A stretch of DNA of 54,058 nucleotides from an uncultured Aquimarina sp. (lineage in GTDB: Bacteria; Bacteroidota; Bacteroidia; Flavobacteriales; Flavobacteriaceae): NCBI GenBank assembly GCA_947493495.1, contig CANLRN010000023.1:1-54058 (forward strand), in the 5' to 3' direction. The notes beneath the pieces are model-generated. The model saw nothing but the letters and a program-made list of their open reading frames with translations. It was not told where the DNA came from and did not search any database. The translations under genes were made by a program, and so were the position numbers. Positions 7,144-15,842 of this stretch are shown here, one piece after another (position 1 is the stretch's first letter; the number at the start of each line of letters is the position of its first letter).

Positions 7144-8898
7144 TTAGGCTATTTGCTTTTCTAGATGTAATAAATAGGTGAGAATATCTTGTTTAGAATT
7201 TAGTGCTAGCTTTTTACGAAGACGGTACCTAGCGGTTTTTACACTCTCTGGGGAAATTCCCAAAATATTAGCGGTTTCCTTTATATTAAAATTAAGTCTA
7301 ACTAGAGAACAAAGTTTAAGATCACTAGAGCTTAAATCCACATGTTTAGATTTTAACCTGTCATAGAATCCTTGATGGGCATCTTCGAAAAACCTACTAA
7401 AATCTTCCCAATCTCGATCGATACTTAAATTTTTTCGTATTATTTTATTGAGATCTGCTATTAATTTAGTTTTTTCTAGAGAGGAAGATTTTTTTATACG
7501 TTCTATAATGGTTTGCAACTCATGAACTACCTCATTTTTTTTAATTAAGTTAAGAGCATACCCTGTGAGTTCTTTGTTTTTAACATTTAACTCTCTTTTC
7601 AATTCTATTTGTTTTAGCTCTGAATTTTCTAAATCCTTTTGCGTTAATGCATAGGCAGATTCCAACAGTTCTTTTGTTTTTTTAGACAACTCTTTGTTTT
7701 TTCTAGCTTTTTGTCTCGATATGACATAAATGACGTAGCCACAAATTGTCACAGCGACTACTCCTATAATAAGAATAAGCTTTATTAGGTTGTCTTTTCG
7801 TTCTTTATCCTTAAGTGTTAAAAGTTGGTTGTCTTTTATTTTTAATTCATTTTCAAACTCTAAATAAGCAATTTGTTTTGATTTTTCTGAGTTAAAAAGA
7901 GAATCTTTTAGAGCCAGGAATTTTTCATAATAAATAAAAGCCTCTTTTGGTTTGTATTGTCTTTTTTTGAGTTCTTTTAGCTCTTCATAGGCAAACAACT
8001 GATATTTTTTTAAATCATTTTCTATTGCAAGTTTTAAACCCTTATTTACGGAAACGACCGCTTCATCCAGTTTTTTAGATAATCGCAATATCTTACCATT
8101 AATAATGTGATTGTTTGTTAATCCGTCAACATCATTAACCTCGCTCCCCAGCGCCATTGATTTTTTTATATGATAAGAAGCTTGTTCTACTTCATTCTTG
8201 TTTAAGTATAATAATCCAAGCCTATTATGGGCTTCTGAAATGCCATAGGTGAAATTATTATCCATATGCATCTGTAAGGCATCAGTGAGATATTTCAGTG
8301 CTTTTTTATCCTTACGTTGTTCGATCAAAATAGTTCCAATTTTGGTAAAGGTTGTGGCAATCCTACCTTTTAATTGAAGTGCAGTAAATTTGTTAATAGC
8401 TTGCTCGTAGTAGAGTAGAGCCTTATCATACTCTTTCAGGTCTGCATATACCATCCCAATGTTAAGCCTGGTATTTGCTAAACCCTTTTTATCTTGTATT
8501 CTTTGATAGTTTATATGGGAAGTATTAAGATACTGTAATGCCTTGTTTAAATTACCTTGCGCCCAATAAGCAACACCTATAACACGATTTGCTTTAGCCT
8601 GACCAGGGGTGTAAGCGAGTTTTTCTGATAATTGAAGCGCTTCGGTTCCAAATTCTATAGATTTATTAGTGTCTACGATCCAATATTCAAAACCAAGAGT
8701 ATTTAAAAGATTTACTTTGGTAGAGTCTTCTTTTTTATGCCTCGTTAGCTCATTGTGTATATTTTGGATTTTATTTGTTTTCTGAAATCCGTAGGCACTA
8801 TAAAAAGAAAATAAAAAAGAAAATCCAATACAAAGTATTAATTTGAGTAGGCCAGAATGTCTCATTAATTGAGAAAAAGAAACTTTGCGAAAAATCAT
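7144..8898 (-). CDS. TPR-containing membrane protein with C-terminal LuxR-type HTH
   Basis: This 584-residue protein has an N-terminal signal or membrane segment (about residues 16-39), tetratricopeptide repeats (about 45-340, e.g. GQAKANRVIGVAYWAQGNLNKALQYL), one membrane helix (about 371-393, LIKLILIIGVVAVTICGYVIYVI), a long coiled coil (about 395-470) and a LuxR/GerE-like HTH (about 522-575, DLKLCSLVRLNFNIKETANILGISPESVKTARYRLRKKL). This layout is common in Bacteroidota: an outer TPR sensor joined through the membrane to a DNA-binding domain. Ligand and targets are unknown. The start could also be Met12. It is transcribed alone, 245 bases upstream of the hydrolase/AraC gene on the same strand. 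Confidence 0.8.
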   Translation of the reverse strand: MIFRKVSFSQLMRHSGLLKLILCIGFSFLFSFYSAYGFQKTNKIQNIHNELTRHKKEDSTKVNLLNTLGFEYWIVDTNKSIEFGTEALQLSEKLAYTPGQAKANRVIGVAYWAQGNLNKALQYLNTSHINYQRIQDKKGLANTRLNIGMVYADLKEYDKALLYYEQAINKFTALQLKGRIATTFTKIGTILIEQRKDKKALKYLTDALQMHMDNNFTYGISEAHNRLGLLYLNKNEVEQASYHIKKSMALGSEVNDVDGLTNNHIINGKILRLSKKLDEAVVSVNKGLKLAIENDLKKYQLFAYEELKELKKRQYKPKEAFIYYEKFLALKDSLFNSEKSKQIAYLEFENELKIKDNQLLTLKDKERKDNLIKLILIIGVVAVTICGYVIYVISRQKARKNKELSKKTKELLESAYALTQKDLENSELKQIELKRELNVKNKELTGYALNLIKKNEVVHELQTIIERIKKSSSLEKTKLIADLNKIIRKNLSIDRDWEDFSRFFEDAHQGFYDRLKSKHVDLSSSDLKLCSLVRLNFNIKETANILGISPESVKTARYRLRKKLALNSKQDILTYLLHLEKQIA

Positions 8899-9089
8899 TA
8901 AAAAAAGTTTACAGATAATTTATCTAACTAAATATTAAAATTACTACTCATTTTTTTAATGAAGCCAATAATAACTGTTAAACATACTTTGTATACTGAA
9001 AAAATATTTTTTACTCGATAATCGATATTAAATGCTTCGTTTCTATAGTTATCGGGATACCTCGAAATTAATTTTTTTTGCAGGAATTT

Positions 9090-9635
9090 TTATAAAGAAA
9101 TGCCCACTAAAACCCCAGCTCCAATACCAGCTGCCCCGATGAGTATTTTTTCGAAAACCCCTTTTCTTTTTTGTCTTTTAGCTCCATTACCGACCAATTC
9201 AAGACTCGTAGTCGCTTTTTCTAAACTATTAACGGTGTAATCCAATGCTTTTTGAGTATTCTGTAAAGTAGCTTGTGTTTTCTCATAAACTAATTGATCT
9301 AGACGGTCGTTCTCGGCAAAATTAATTTTTAAACGGCGTTCTAAATCAATATTTCTACGCAGTGTTTGTGAGTACTTTTCTACCAATTCTTTGGTCATTT
9401 TATCTTGTTGTAAGGTGCTTTGATAAACATTTTTGATGGCCAAAAAAGATTTTTTATTAACTAAAAAAACATCAGATGTTCTAAACAAATATAGACTATC
9501 TTTTTTTACAATAAAAGGTTCTCCAGTTTTATTGGCATAAGACTCCGGGATTTCGATAACTTGAAGTGAATCCATTTCTTGACAGAAAACCGAACAGACA
9601 CCGAATATAAATAGAATGGCTATTATTTTTTTCAT
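9090..9635 (-). CDS. Secreted coiled-coil protein with hydrophobic C-terminus, unknown
   Basis: This 181-residue protein has a signal peptide (residues 1-18, ending FGVCSVFCQ), a coiled-coil middle (about 70-150) and a glycine-rich hydrophobic tail (about 163-181, ILIGAAGIGAGVLVGISL) that could insert in a membrane. Last gene of a four-gene minus-strand operon (11344 to 9090) with spacings of 6, 22 and 28 bases. Function unknown; the anchor at the far end could bridge envelope layers. Confidence 0.7.
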   Translation of the reverse strand: MKKIIAILFIFGVCSVFCQEMDSLQVIEIPESYANKTGEPFIVKKDSLYLFRTSDVFLVNKKSFLAIKNVYQSTLQQDKMTKELVEKYSQTLRRNIDLERRLKINFAENDRLDQLVYEKTQATLQNTQKALDYTVNSLEKATTSLELVGNGAKRQKRKGVFEKILIGAAGIGAGVLVGISL

Positions 9636-9663
9636 AATGTTTTTGTTTTAAGATTATTATTAT

Positions 9664-10050
9664 TTATTCTTTCAATCCAAAAAGGCTATTTAGTACAACT
9701 CTATCTTTTACTAATCTATTAGTATTAAGTTTTATAGAATCCTTGATACGCTGCAATTCTGTCCAGTCTTTCGCATTTTTTCTTTGAAAGGATAGTATCA
9801 ACGAATCTCGCTTATGGATAATTAGGTCTTTTTGAGTTTTCATTTGTTCAAATTTCACTCTAAAATTTTCCAACTCAGATTGAGTCGCTGCAATTGCATC
9901 TTTAGAAGTATTTATTTTTTTTTGAGCCTTATTCAATTCTGAGGATATGATTTTCCAATTCGTACTGGAACGAAAGGTTAAATACCCAATTATGATTAAA
10001 AAAAGTAAGGCCGTAACCTGCAAAACTATGCTAATTTTAGTATGTTTCAT
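9664..10050 (-). CDS. Small membrane-anchored coiled-coil protein
   Basis: This 128-residue protein has one N-terminal membrane helix (about residues 8-27, VLQVTALLFLIIIGYLTF) and a periplasmic coiled coil rich in lysine, glutamate and glutamine (about 35-115). The layout resembles small envelope spanner or division-type proteins, but no family is recognised. Third gene of the 11344-9090 operon. Confidence 0.7.
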   Translation of the reverse strand: MKHTKISIVLQVTALLFLIIIGYLTFRSSTNWKIISSELNKAQKKINTSKDAIAATQSELENFRVKFEQMKTQKDLIIHKRDSLILSFQRKNAKDWTELQRIKDSIKLNTNRLVKDRVVLNSLFGLKE

Positions 10051-10072
10051 TTGTTTTCAATTTTCTAAGAAA

Positions 10073-10663
10073 TTATTCGCTTTTTTCTTCAATTTTGATT
10101 TTATATTTTTCTTTGTATAGCAGTATTAGGTTACAAAAAGAAATAATGAAGCCTGCGCAAAGTAAATAACAGAGAAATAACATTATTATTAATTGTATTC
10201 TATTACTGGTAATACTGTTTTTTGTCCAGGCCTTTTCTGGATTTCCTAGCAAAATTAACATACGTTCTTTTCGTTCTGGCAAAAATCCATGGGTCGCTTT
10301 AAAAATATCAAATGGGTTTTCTTCAATCAATTCGTTTCCAATCACAATATCATATTCTACATACGGTAAGGTTTTAGCTTCCCGCGAAAAGTAATAGGTC
10401 GTATAAATCCCTACAAATAGTAATAAAAATAGGATGGACAAGCGCATCCAGGTTCTTATTACCTTATGCTTTAGTGAATATAAAATTAGAAACCCCGCAA
10501 GCACGGTTGCAATGAATATTCCAAACTTCATCAAAAAAGCAGTACCATCATCTGTTGCATACCAGGATGGTAATGGTATAACAAAAGCTCCAGTCACAGA
10601 TACTATCCAGGCACTTAATAGAGTCACCTCTTTCCAAATCTCTTTCAATTTATTAACTAACAT
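10073..10663 (-). CDS. Four-helix inner-membrane protein, unknown
   Basis: This 196-residue protein has about four predicted membrane helices (around residues 14-33, 43-65, 70-91 and 150-178). A loop of about 60 residues between helices 3 and 4 contains a NPFDIFKATHGFLPERKERM stretch. It lies 6 bases after the lipoprotein at 10670-11344 and 22 bases before the coiled-coil gene, so it is translated as part of one operon. No transporter or enzyme motif is visible. Confidence 0.7.
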   Translation of the reverse strand: MLVNKLKEIWKEVTLLSAWIVSVTGAFVIPLPSWYATDDGTAFLMKFGIFIATVLAGFLILYSLKHKVIRTWMRLSILFLLLFVGIYTTYYFSREAKTLPYVEYDIVIGNELIEENPFDIFKATHGFLPERKERMLILLGNPEKAWTKNSITSNRIQLIIMLFLCYLLCAGFIISFCNLILLYKEKYKIKIEEKSE

Positions 10664-10669
10664 CGTATC

Positions 10670-11344
10670 CTATTTTGGGGTTTTTAATACCAATTGCTTT
10701 TCTTCTTTACCACCGCTCATAATGAGATGAAGCTCTGGTTCTCCTATTCGATTCTCTTTTTCTAACCAGAACAAATAATATCCAGGTACGAAATCCTGAG
10801 TCGCATTTTGAGTTGGTTGGTTAAATCGAAACCGCTTGATATTAAGGTCTTTCTCGTAGGATAGTTTTCCAAAAACAAAAAAGCCTTCGCCCTCATTGGA
10901 GTTTATAGTTATTTTTACCTTGGTATTGGCATCATTATTTGGGTTGTTATTGATGGATTGTAGTTTAGCATCAAAGTCCCGATAAATAGCATCTATAATG
11001 AATGCCTTATTTGTTGATGTGATAAAATCTTTATCTATACGCTGTAATGCGTTTTGGGCTTCTTGTAGGGATGTTATGTATGCTGTGGTTAATGCATATT
11101 TTTCGTTGCACTTTTCTAGAGCAGGTCTTAATTCTTGGTGTTTCTTTTCTAGTTTTTGAAATGCTCTTATAAGTATTTCATCCTTTGTGGCTTGTGTTTT
11201 AGTTGCTAGACTCTTAATTGTTTGTTGGGTGTTTGCTAATATCTTACTAAGCTGTTTGTTTTTTGTTTGGTAGCTAGTGCTAGCGCAACTTGCCATTACA
11301 AATACTAAATAAAAGGCAAAACCATATGGGAAGTAATTTTTCAT
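10670..11344 (-). CDS. Lipoprotein with helical domain, unknown
   Basis: This 224-residue protein begins with a lipoprotein signal (FYLVFVMASC, lipidated Cys at about 20). Residues about 30-125 are charged and helical, and the C-terminal part (about 135-220) looks like a beta domain (VKITINSNEGEGFFVFGKLSYEKD). First gene of the four-gene envelope operon; a TAACTTTG promoter box precedes it at 11398-11405. Function unknown. Confidence 0.7.
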   Translation of the reverse strand: MKNYFPYGFAFYLVFVMASCASTSYQTKNKQLSKILANTQQTIKSLATKTQATKDEILIRAFQKLEKKHQELRPALEKCNEKYALTTAYITSLQEAQNALQRIDKDFITSTNKAFIIDAIYRDFDAKLQSINNNPNNDANTKVKITINSNEGEGFFVFGKLSYEKDLNIKRFRFNQPTQNATQDFVPGYYLFWLEKENRIGEPELHLIMSGGKEEKQLVLKTPK

Positions 11345-11397
11345 ATTTAATGATTTTAGAGTTAATGATAGCTACTTGTTGAAGCTATTCTGAGATA

Positions 11398-11405
11398 CAA
11401 AGTTA
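11398..11405 (-). promoter_or_regulatory. TAnnTTTG-type promoter box for the envelope operon
   Basis: The minus strand reads TAACTTTG, matching the Bacteroidota -7 box, 54 bases upstream of the ATG at 11344. The nearest upstream TTG is about 27 bases away, longer than the usual spacing, so the -33 element is uncertain. Confidence 0.4.
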
Positions 11406-11464
11406 TTGTGCTTTTTAGGTGTTTTGTTATTACAAATACGACAAATGAAAGTAATTTTCCGCCA

Positions 11465-12241
11465 TTATATAAGAGTGTCTTTTTGGGCTATTTTTTCCCA
11501 ATCAAAAGCAGGGCCAATATCCCATTTCCCAGATGACCTGTAATTGGCGTGCGATACGATGCCTTTAAAATTGACTAACTCATTTTGTACTCCTGTCACA
11601 AATCTTTTATGTGTTGGCAAAAATTTTCCAGGGATATTGTATTCTGAAGTAAGGTAACGCAGTAAAAGTAACAAGCTACTATATTGTTTTGTCGTATAGG
11701 TAGCGAAATACTGTTCTCCTCGATAGGGGATATCTAACTTTGTATAAAACTGTTTGTCATTTATATTACAATAGACATCATTATCGCTATAGACCGTAAC
11801 AAGTTTATCACCTATTCGTTTTAAAAAGCCAATATTAGAAATCTCAATACCAATTGTGCGTTTACTACCATTAGTATTTCCTCCTACGGCATCTTTCCCT
11901 AAATGGTAGGACCAGTAAGCAGATGACCATAGGTTTATAATTTTACCATTTCTTGCAATAACAAACGGAGTAGATATATGGACATTATTTCTGGATAAAG
12001 CAGCAATATCTCCTTTTAGATACCCCACTGTAAAATGAAGTACAATTTGAGTTTTGACATTTTTTTCTATGTAATAAAACGAAGTATCCCCATTTTTGAG
12101 TCTACAGTGAGTGTAAGGCATAACTTGATTACTACCTTTAATAGGTACTATTTTTTCTGTTAACATAAATTCTTTTCCGCTGGAATCTTTTCCGGTTTCG
12201 AAAAATATTTTTTCGTGATTTGTAATACTTGTGGATTTCAT
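11465..12241 (-). CDS. N-acetylmuramoyl-L-alanine amidase (amidase_2, T7-lysozyme type)
   Basis: This 258-residue protein would cut the amide bond between muramic acid and the stem peptide of peptidoglycan. The fold is visible from LHFTVG (zinc ligand His69), the SYHLG loop (His113), IGIEI (Glu133) and the C-terminal SHANYRSSGKWDIGPAFDW, where His231 and Asp241 should complete the zinc site, with Lys239 near the catalytic centre. I see no signal peptide, so it may need another export route or act after release. It lies upstream of the envelope operon on the same strand (120-base gap, own promoter box) and diverges from the pore-forming protein at 12653. Confidence 0.85.
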   Translation of the reverse strand: MKSTSITNHEKIFFETGKDSSGKEFMLTEKIVPIKGSNQVMPYTHCRLKNGDTSFYYIEKNVKTQIVLHFTVGYLKGDIAALSRNNVHISTPFVIARNGKIINLWSSAYWSYHLGKDAVGGNTNGSKRTIGIEISNIGFLKRIGDKLVTVYSDNDVYCNINDKQFYTKLDIPYRGEQYFATYTTKQYSSLLLLLRYLTSEYNIPGKFLPTHKRFVTGVQNELVNFKGIVSHANYRSSGKWDIGPAFDWEKIAQKDTLI

Positions 12242-12258
12242 AAGAATATTATTTTTTC

Positions 12259-12266
12259 CAAAAGTA
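12259..12266 (-). promoter_or_regulatory. TAnnTTTG-type promoter box for the amidase
   Basis: The minus strand reads TACTTTTG 18 bases before the ATG at 12241. A TTG lies about 26 bases further upstream, beyond the usual spacing. The short leader leaves little room for regulation after transcription starts. Confidence 0.35.
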
Positions 12267-12558
12267 TTTCGCTCTTCTTGTCTTCGCTATGTCAAAAACG
12301 GCAAATGCGATAAATTTTACGACAAGGGAATTTTTAGACGTATAAGTCCTTTATTAAATGATTATCATTTTTCTGTATAAATGTATTGGTTTAATTCAAC
12401 CTTCAACGTATTATGAGCTTAAAGTATGTGGTAGGTAATTTACGATAGTTACTATAAAAGATAAACATGTCGGGGATCTATCAGAATGTTAAATCTTCCT
12501 GTCGGGAATATGCAATCATTTGGCGGTTTTGCTATAGTTTTTAGCTGGTCATTCGAGA

Positions 12559-12566
12559 TACCTTTG
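12559..12566 (+). promoter_or_regulatory. TAnnTTTG-type promoter box for the pore-forming protein
   Basis: TACCTTTG lies 87 bases before the ATG at 12653, giving a leader of about 80 bases. A TTG lies 27 bases upstream. The rest of the 411-base divergent gap (12242-12652) shows no gene; two weak GTCGGG-containing segments at 12470-12508 are the only notable words. Confidence 0.4.
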
Positions 12567-12652
12567 TATCAAATAAAAATAAATTTCTAACAATGTAAAG
12601 GGGGAATATTTAGACGAATTATTTTCTTCTTTACACTTAAAAACAAAAAATT

Positions 12653-13750
12653 ATGGCAATTACAATTTATGAAAAGTTGAATTTTGAAGGTAAAAAAGAC
12701 ACTCTTACAACTGGAGATTATCCAACACTTAGTGCAGACCCAACTATCCGTCCAACTATTCACGGCGTAGATAGTGTTCCTACTATAGGTATTGATAGGT
12801 TAAGCTCCTTAAAAATTGAGCCTGGGACTTATGCCGAATTCTTCATTACGCAAGGGTTTAGAGATGGTTCTTTTATTCTTTTTGAAGGGGATTATCCAAA
12901 CTTTAGTTCGCAGAATGACAAAATAGATGCTATTAAAGTATTTGATCATGATGAGAAAATATTTCCGATAATCGAATTCTATGAAGGTCACAATTTTAAA
13001 GGTATTCAGCAGAATATAGCTGGAACCGGACAGGTTACTAACTATGATTCCCCATTTTTTCGACAAGATGTCTTTTCATCTGTAAAGGTACCAAAAGGAG
13101 TTACTATAACCTTGTTTAGAGACCAATTTCAGAAAGGTCCTTCCCTTACCTTAGAACCAGGGGATTATCCTAACTTGGCTATTTTCGGATTTAATAATGT
13201 AGTTTCTAGTCTTCAAATTAGACAAAATAACCTGGAGGTGACTAATATCGAATATGTGAGTTTAGTAACTAAAGATGGAGAACCTATACTCATAGATAGT
13301 GTTGCTCAGAATGGTTCGGATTTAGAACAGCAGGTAAATCTAAACCTTGAAACAGCTTATGAAGAAACCTTTACAAGGTCATTTAGCAATTCTACACTTT
13401 TTGGTCTTGAAATAAGTACAACTTCCAGTGTGGGTGTAGAATTTGGTCCTATAAATGCTAGTGTAGAGCAAACCATTACAACGACTTTTGAGAATACCTT
13501 TACTTTTGGGAAAGAAGAGTCTAAGACCAAAACAATTAATATATCTAAAGGGCTTAACGTAAATATTCCACCTAAAAATATAGCGAGAGCTGTTATGACA
13601 CTTACTCCACAGCAAGCTACTATCGAGGCAATTTATACCTTGAGGCTAAAAGGGACTGACAAAATTACCAAACAAAATGTAATTATTGAGAGTAAAAGTG
13701 CCGCAGTAGGATCTGTGGTAATCGAAAAATTTACTCCTATAGCCAGTTAA
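12653..13750 (+). CDS. Beta-gamma-crystallin / aerolysin-type (ETX/MTX2-like) pore-forming protein
   Basis: This 365-residue protein has two beta-gamma-crystallin domains (about residues 3-100 and 104-192; repeats such as YEKLNFEGK, EGDYPNF, YEGHNFKG and EPGDYPNL). The last Greek-key carries the calcium-type motif NNVVSS (181-186), and the others are degenerate (DRLSS, QDVFSS). Residues about 198-365 look like an aerolysin/epsilon-toxin pore module: a long Ser/Thr-rich amphipathic stretch (about 238-300) that could form the membrane hairpin, then strands ending IEKF. Crystallin/aerolysin fusions are known as pore formers in frogs. No signal peptide is present, so release may need lysis or another system. 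It diverges from the amidase. Confidence 0.75.
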   Translation: MAITIYEKLNFEGKKDTLTTGDYPTLSADPTIRPTIHGVDSVPTIGIDRLSSLKIEPGTYAEFFITQGFRDGSFILFEGDYPNFSSQNDKIDAIKVFDHDEKIFPIIEFYEGHNFKGIQQNIAGTGQVTNYDSPFFRQDVFSSVKVPKGVTITLFRDQFQKGPSLTLEPGDYPNLAIFGFNNVVSSLQIRQNNLEVTNIEYVSLVTKDGEPILIDSVAQNGSDLEQQVNLNLETAYEETFTRSFSNSTLFGLEISTTSSVGVEFGPINASVEQTITTTFENTFTFGKEESKTKTINISKGLNVNIPPKNIARAVMTLTPQQATIEAIYTLRLKGTDKITKQNVIIESKSAAVGSVVIEKFTPIAS

Positions 13751-13796
13751 TATCTTATAACTAGTTAAATTTAAGAGGAATCTTGTTTAAAAATTA

Positions 13797-13900
13797 AGAG
13801 TTCTCAGCTATGTAAATCCTCTAAACTTATAATCGCGTCATTACCCGAATTGAAGTTTAGAGGATAAATAGTTAAAATTCATTCGTTTGCTAAGAACTCT
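13797..13900. terminator. Nested inverted repeat between convergent genes
   Basis: A 13-base perfect stem (ATCCTCTAAACTT at 13816-13828 with its complement at 13853-13865) lies inside an outer 12-base stem with one mismatch (AGAGTTCTCAGC from 13797, complement ending 13900). It sits between the plus-strand pore-former gene and the minus-strand epimerase gene, so it could end transcription from both sides. It could also be another small foldback element. Confidence 0.45.
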
Positions 13901-13982
13901 AACTATAAAAATTTCGATTTCATTTTCAAAGCCTTTGATTCTTTTTATATATCTAATCTTTGAATTCTATAAGTCGTATGCC

Positions 13983-15188
13983 TTAAAAGACTTTGTTTAA
14001 TTGTAAGCAAGATCTACTATTATGATAAGGACATTTCCACATTCCTACCTTTTCATTTTCAGGATTGTTAGTACCATCTAATCCTATGAGCCAAAACCAT
14101 TCTCCATATTCATGATCTATCATATGGGTATCAATAAAATCCCAAACCCTTTTTGCACTACTAAGATATATTTCTTTTTCTTCTATCTGATAAGCATAAT
14201 AAAGGCCCACAATGGCTTCTGCCTGTTGCCACCAATGTTTATCCTTATCTATGTCTCCTGTTTTGTAATCAATTTCATTGATAACACCTCCATCTTCGTC
14301 TATAGCTTCAGCGACAAATGTATCCGTAATTAGAATGGCTGCTTTTTCTACTTTTTTAAGTAATTCTTCATTTTCTAAAGCCTTAGCTGCTTCTATCAAT
14401 AACCAGGCTGTTTCAATATCATGTCCATAAGAATAAATTGTACTTTTTAGCTCCCAGGATTCATCAAAGAACAGATGAAGATGACCATTAGTGTTTAAAA
14501 ATTTATTTAAAAAAAGAACTACCAGATTTTGTAATGCATTCCATACCTTTTTATCAGGGTATATTCTATATAAATTGGTATACGCTTCCAAAATATGAAG
14601 ATGTGTATTCATGGTTTTGGCCTCGTTATGATCTTTATCACTAAGTCTCATATCACCTATAGGACTCCAATCTTCATTAAACGCTTCGATGTAGCCATTA
14701 TGTTCATTGTCCAAGGCGTATTTTTCAATGAGATCAAATATTTCTATTGCCCAATTTTTACTCTCTTCATTTTTAGTACATAAATAATATTCTGATAGTG
14801 CATATATAGCAAATGATTGTGCATATACTTGTTTTCTTTTATTAATAGGATTGCCATTGGCATCCAATATCCAGAAAACACCTCCATATACTGGATCTTT
14901 GAAATGTTTTTTTATATATTCATAACTTCTTTCGCGCAAATCCCTGTATCGATCATTTGTGTAAAAAATTGATGCAGCCGAAAAAGTCCATAATATTCTG
15001 GTATTTAAGATCACTCCTTTGCTAGAATTCTCCCTCTTTATATCAGGATAATCAATTCGACCAATAAACCCTCCATTCTTAGAATCAACAGTGTTATTTT
15101 TCCAATAGGTCAATATATTGTCTAATTCATTCTTTAAAGAAATTTTTAGTGGATTCCAATTATTTGTCATAAGTGTTTTTTTGTTCAA
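13983..15188 (-). CDS. Cellobiose/mannobiose 2-epimerase (AGE family)
   Basis: This 401-residue cytoplasmic (alpha/alpha)6-barrel protein interconverts glucose and mannose at the reducing end of beta-1,4 disaccharides. Family active-site residues are visible: Arg64 (NTRILW), His196 (NTHLH), His256 and Glu259 (GHDIE), Glu324 (QQAEA) and His389 (PYHNSR). The offsets match the Ruminococcus cellobiose epimerase by 12-16 residues throughout. In mannan pathways the enzyme turns beta-1,4-mannobiose into mannosylglucose, the substrate of the GH130 phosphorylase encoded at 21425. It is divergent from the GH5 gene at 15843 and marks the left edge of the PUL. Met7 is an alternative start. Confidence 0.85.
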   Translation of the reverse strand: MNKKTLMTNNWNPLKISLKNELDNILTYWKNNTVDSKNGGFIGRIDYPDIKRENSSKGVILNTRILWTFSAASIFYTNDRYRDLRERSYEYIKKHFKDPVYGGVFWILDANGNPINKRKQVYAQSFAIYALSEYYLCTKNEESKNWAIEIFDLIEKYALDNEHNGYIEAFNEDWSPIGDMRLSDKDHNEAKTMNTHLHILEAYTNLYRIYPDKKVWNALQNLVVLFLNKFLNTNGHLHLFFDESWELKSTIYSYGHDIETAWLLIEAAKALENEELLKKVEKAAILITDTFVAEAIDEDGGVINEIDYKTGDIDKDKHWWQQAEAIVGLYYAYQIEEKEIYLSSAKRVWDFIDTHMIDHEYGEWFWLIGLDGTNNPENEKVGMWKCPYHNSRSCLQLNKVF

Positions 15189-15248
15189 ATTAGATTTCTT
15201 CTACAAGGTTTTGGAGAAGTAAGAGCATTCAATAATGCTAAGATGAAG

Positions 15249-15256
15249 CAAAAATA
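15249..15256 (-). promoter_or_regulatory. Possible TAnnTTTG box for the epimerase
   Basis: The minus strand reads TATTTTTG 61 bases upstream of the ATG at 15188. No good -33 element at the usual spacing. Weak, as the region is AT-rich. Confidence 0.25.
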
Positions 15257-15410
15257 TTTTAAAAAGCTAATATTTGTTAGTATTATCCACTCAAAAAGTG
15301 ATCAAAATGATCGTGTAATTATTTAAAAAAAGTGGTGTTAAAAATTGAACTCATCTTGTGTAGTGATTTTCAATCGACAAGTTTGGCTTTTGTGCTGTAA
15401 TGGAGTCGAT

Positions 15411-15444
15411 TTTTTTCAGCGTAGTTTTAACTACGCTGAAAAAA
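15411..15444. terminator. Perfect 16-bp hairpin with T/A tracts
   Basis: TTTTTTCAGCGTAGTT and its exact complement are separated by only two bases. A GC-richer stem core flanked by six T and six A bases is the form of a bidirectional intrinsic terminator. It lies in the divergent gap between the epimerase and the GH5 gene, where no gene end is present, which is unexpected. Confidence 0.6.
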
Positions 15445-15643
15445 TCAATAAAATTAGATTGCAAAATGTGAATTTTGTAGATCAAAGCATTATTCGAAAA
15501 GAGTTCATTAACGACTTATTTATAGAAAAAAAGAATTTCTACTCTTATTGTATTACAAATTGATAAAATAATATAAAAATACAGTTTCCTTTTTCTATAT
15601 TTTTGTCTTTAGTGCCTAATCAATAAGTGTTCCTGTAATTTAA

Positions 15644-15811
15644 ACCCGCTTTATGCAAAAGAAAATTTATTACATCTTGTAGCTACCGCAAATACTAACG
15701 CTGCACTGCGTTTTTTAATTTCACCATAGCGGTGCTATGCAAAAATTAGAAAACACTAGTATTTCTTGCATCTACAAGCTTCTTGACAACCTTCTATTGC
15801 ATAAAGCGGGT
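15644..15811 (+). repeat. Second foldback element (168 bp, MITE-like)
   Basis: The element begins ACCCGCTTTATGCAA and ends with the exact complement, and further paired arms lie inside (CTTGTAG with CTACAAG; AAATACTA with TAGTATTT). It is flanked by TAA on both sides (15641-15643 and 15812-15814). Its size, foldback form and flanks resemble the TACGATTT family, but the sequence is different. Only one copy is seen in the window. It occupies most of the leader of the GH5 gene, ending 32 bases before the start codon. Confidence 0.65.
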
Positions 15812-15842
15812 TAAATCACGCTCAAATTCCTGAAATAGTTCA

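Noticed and set aside
9090..12241. Prophage lysis cassette
   Set aside because: An amidase and small membrane proteins suggested it, but no holin signature, phage structural, integrase or terminase gene is present.
15345..15563. A 72-residue reading frame in the epimerase/GH5 gap
   Set aside because: It spans the perfect hairpin at 15411-15444, so its middle is just the two arms translated, and it has no recognisable domain.
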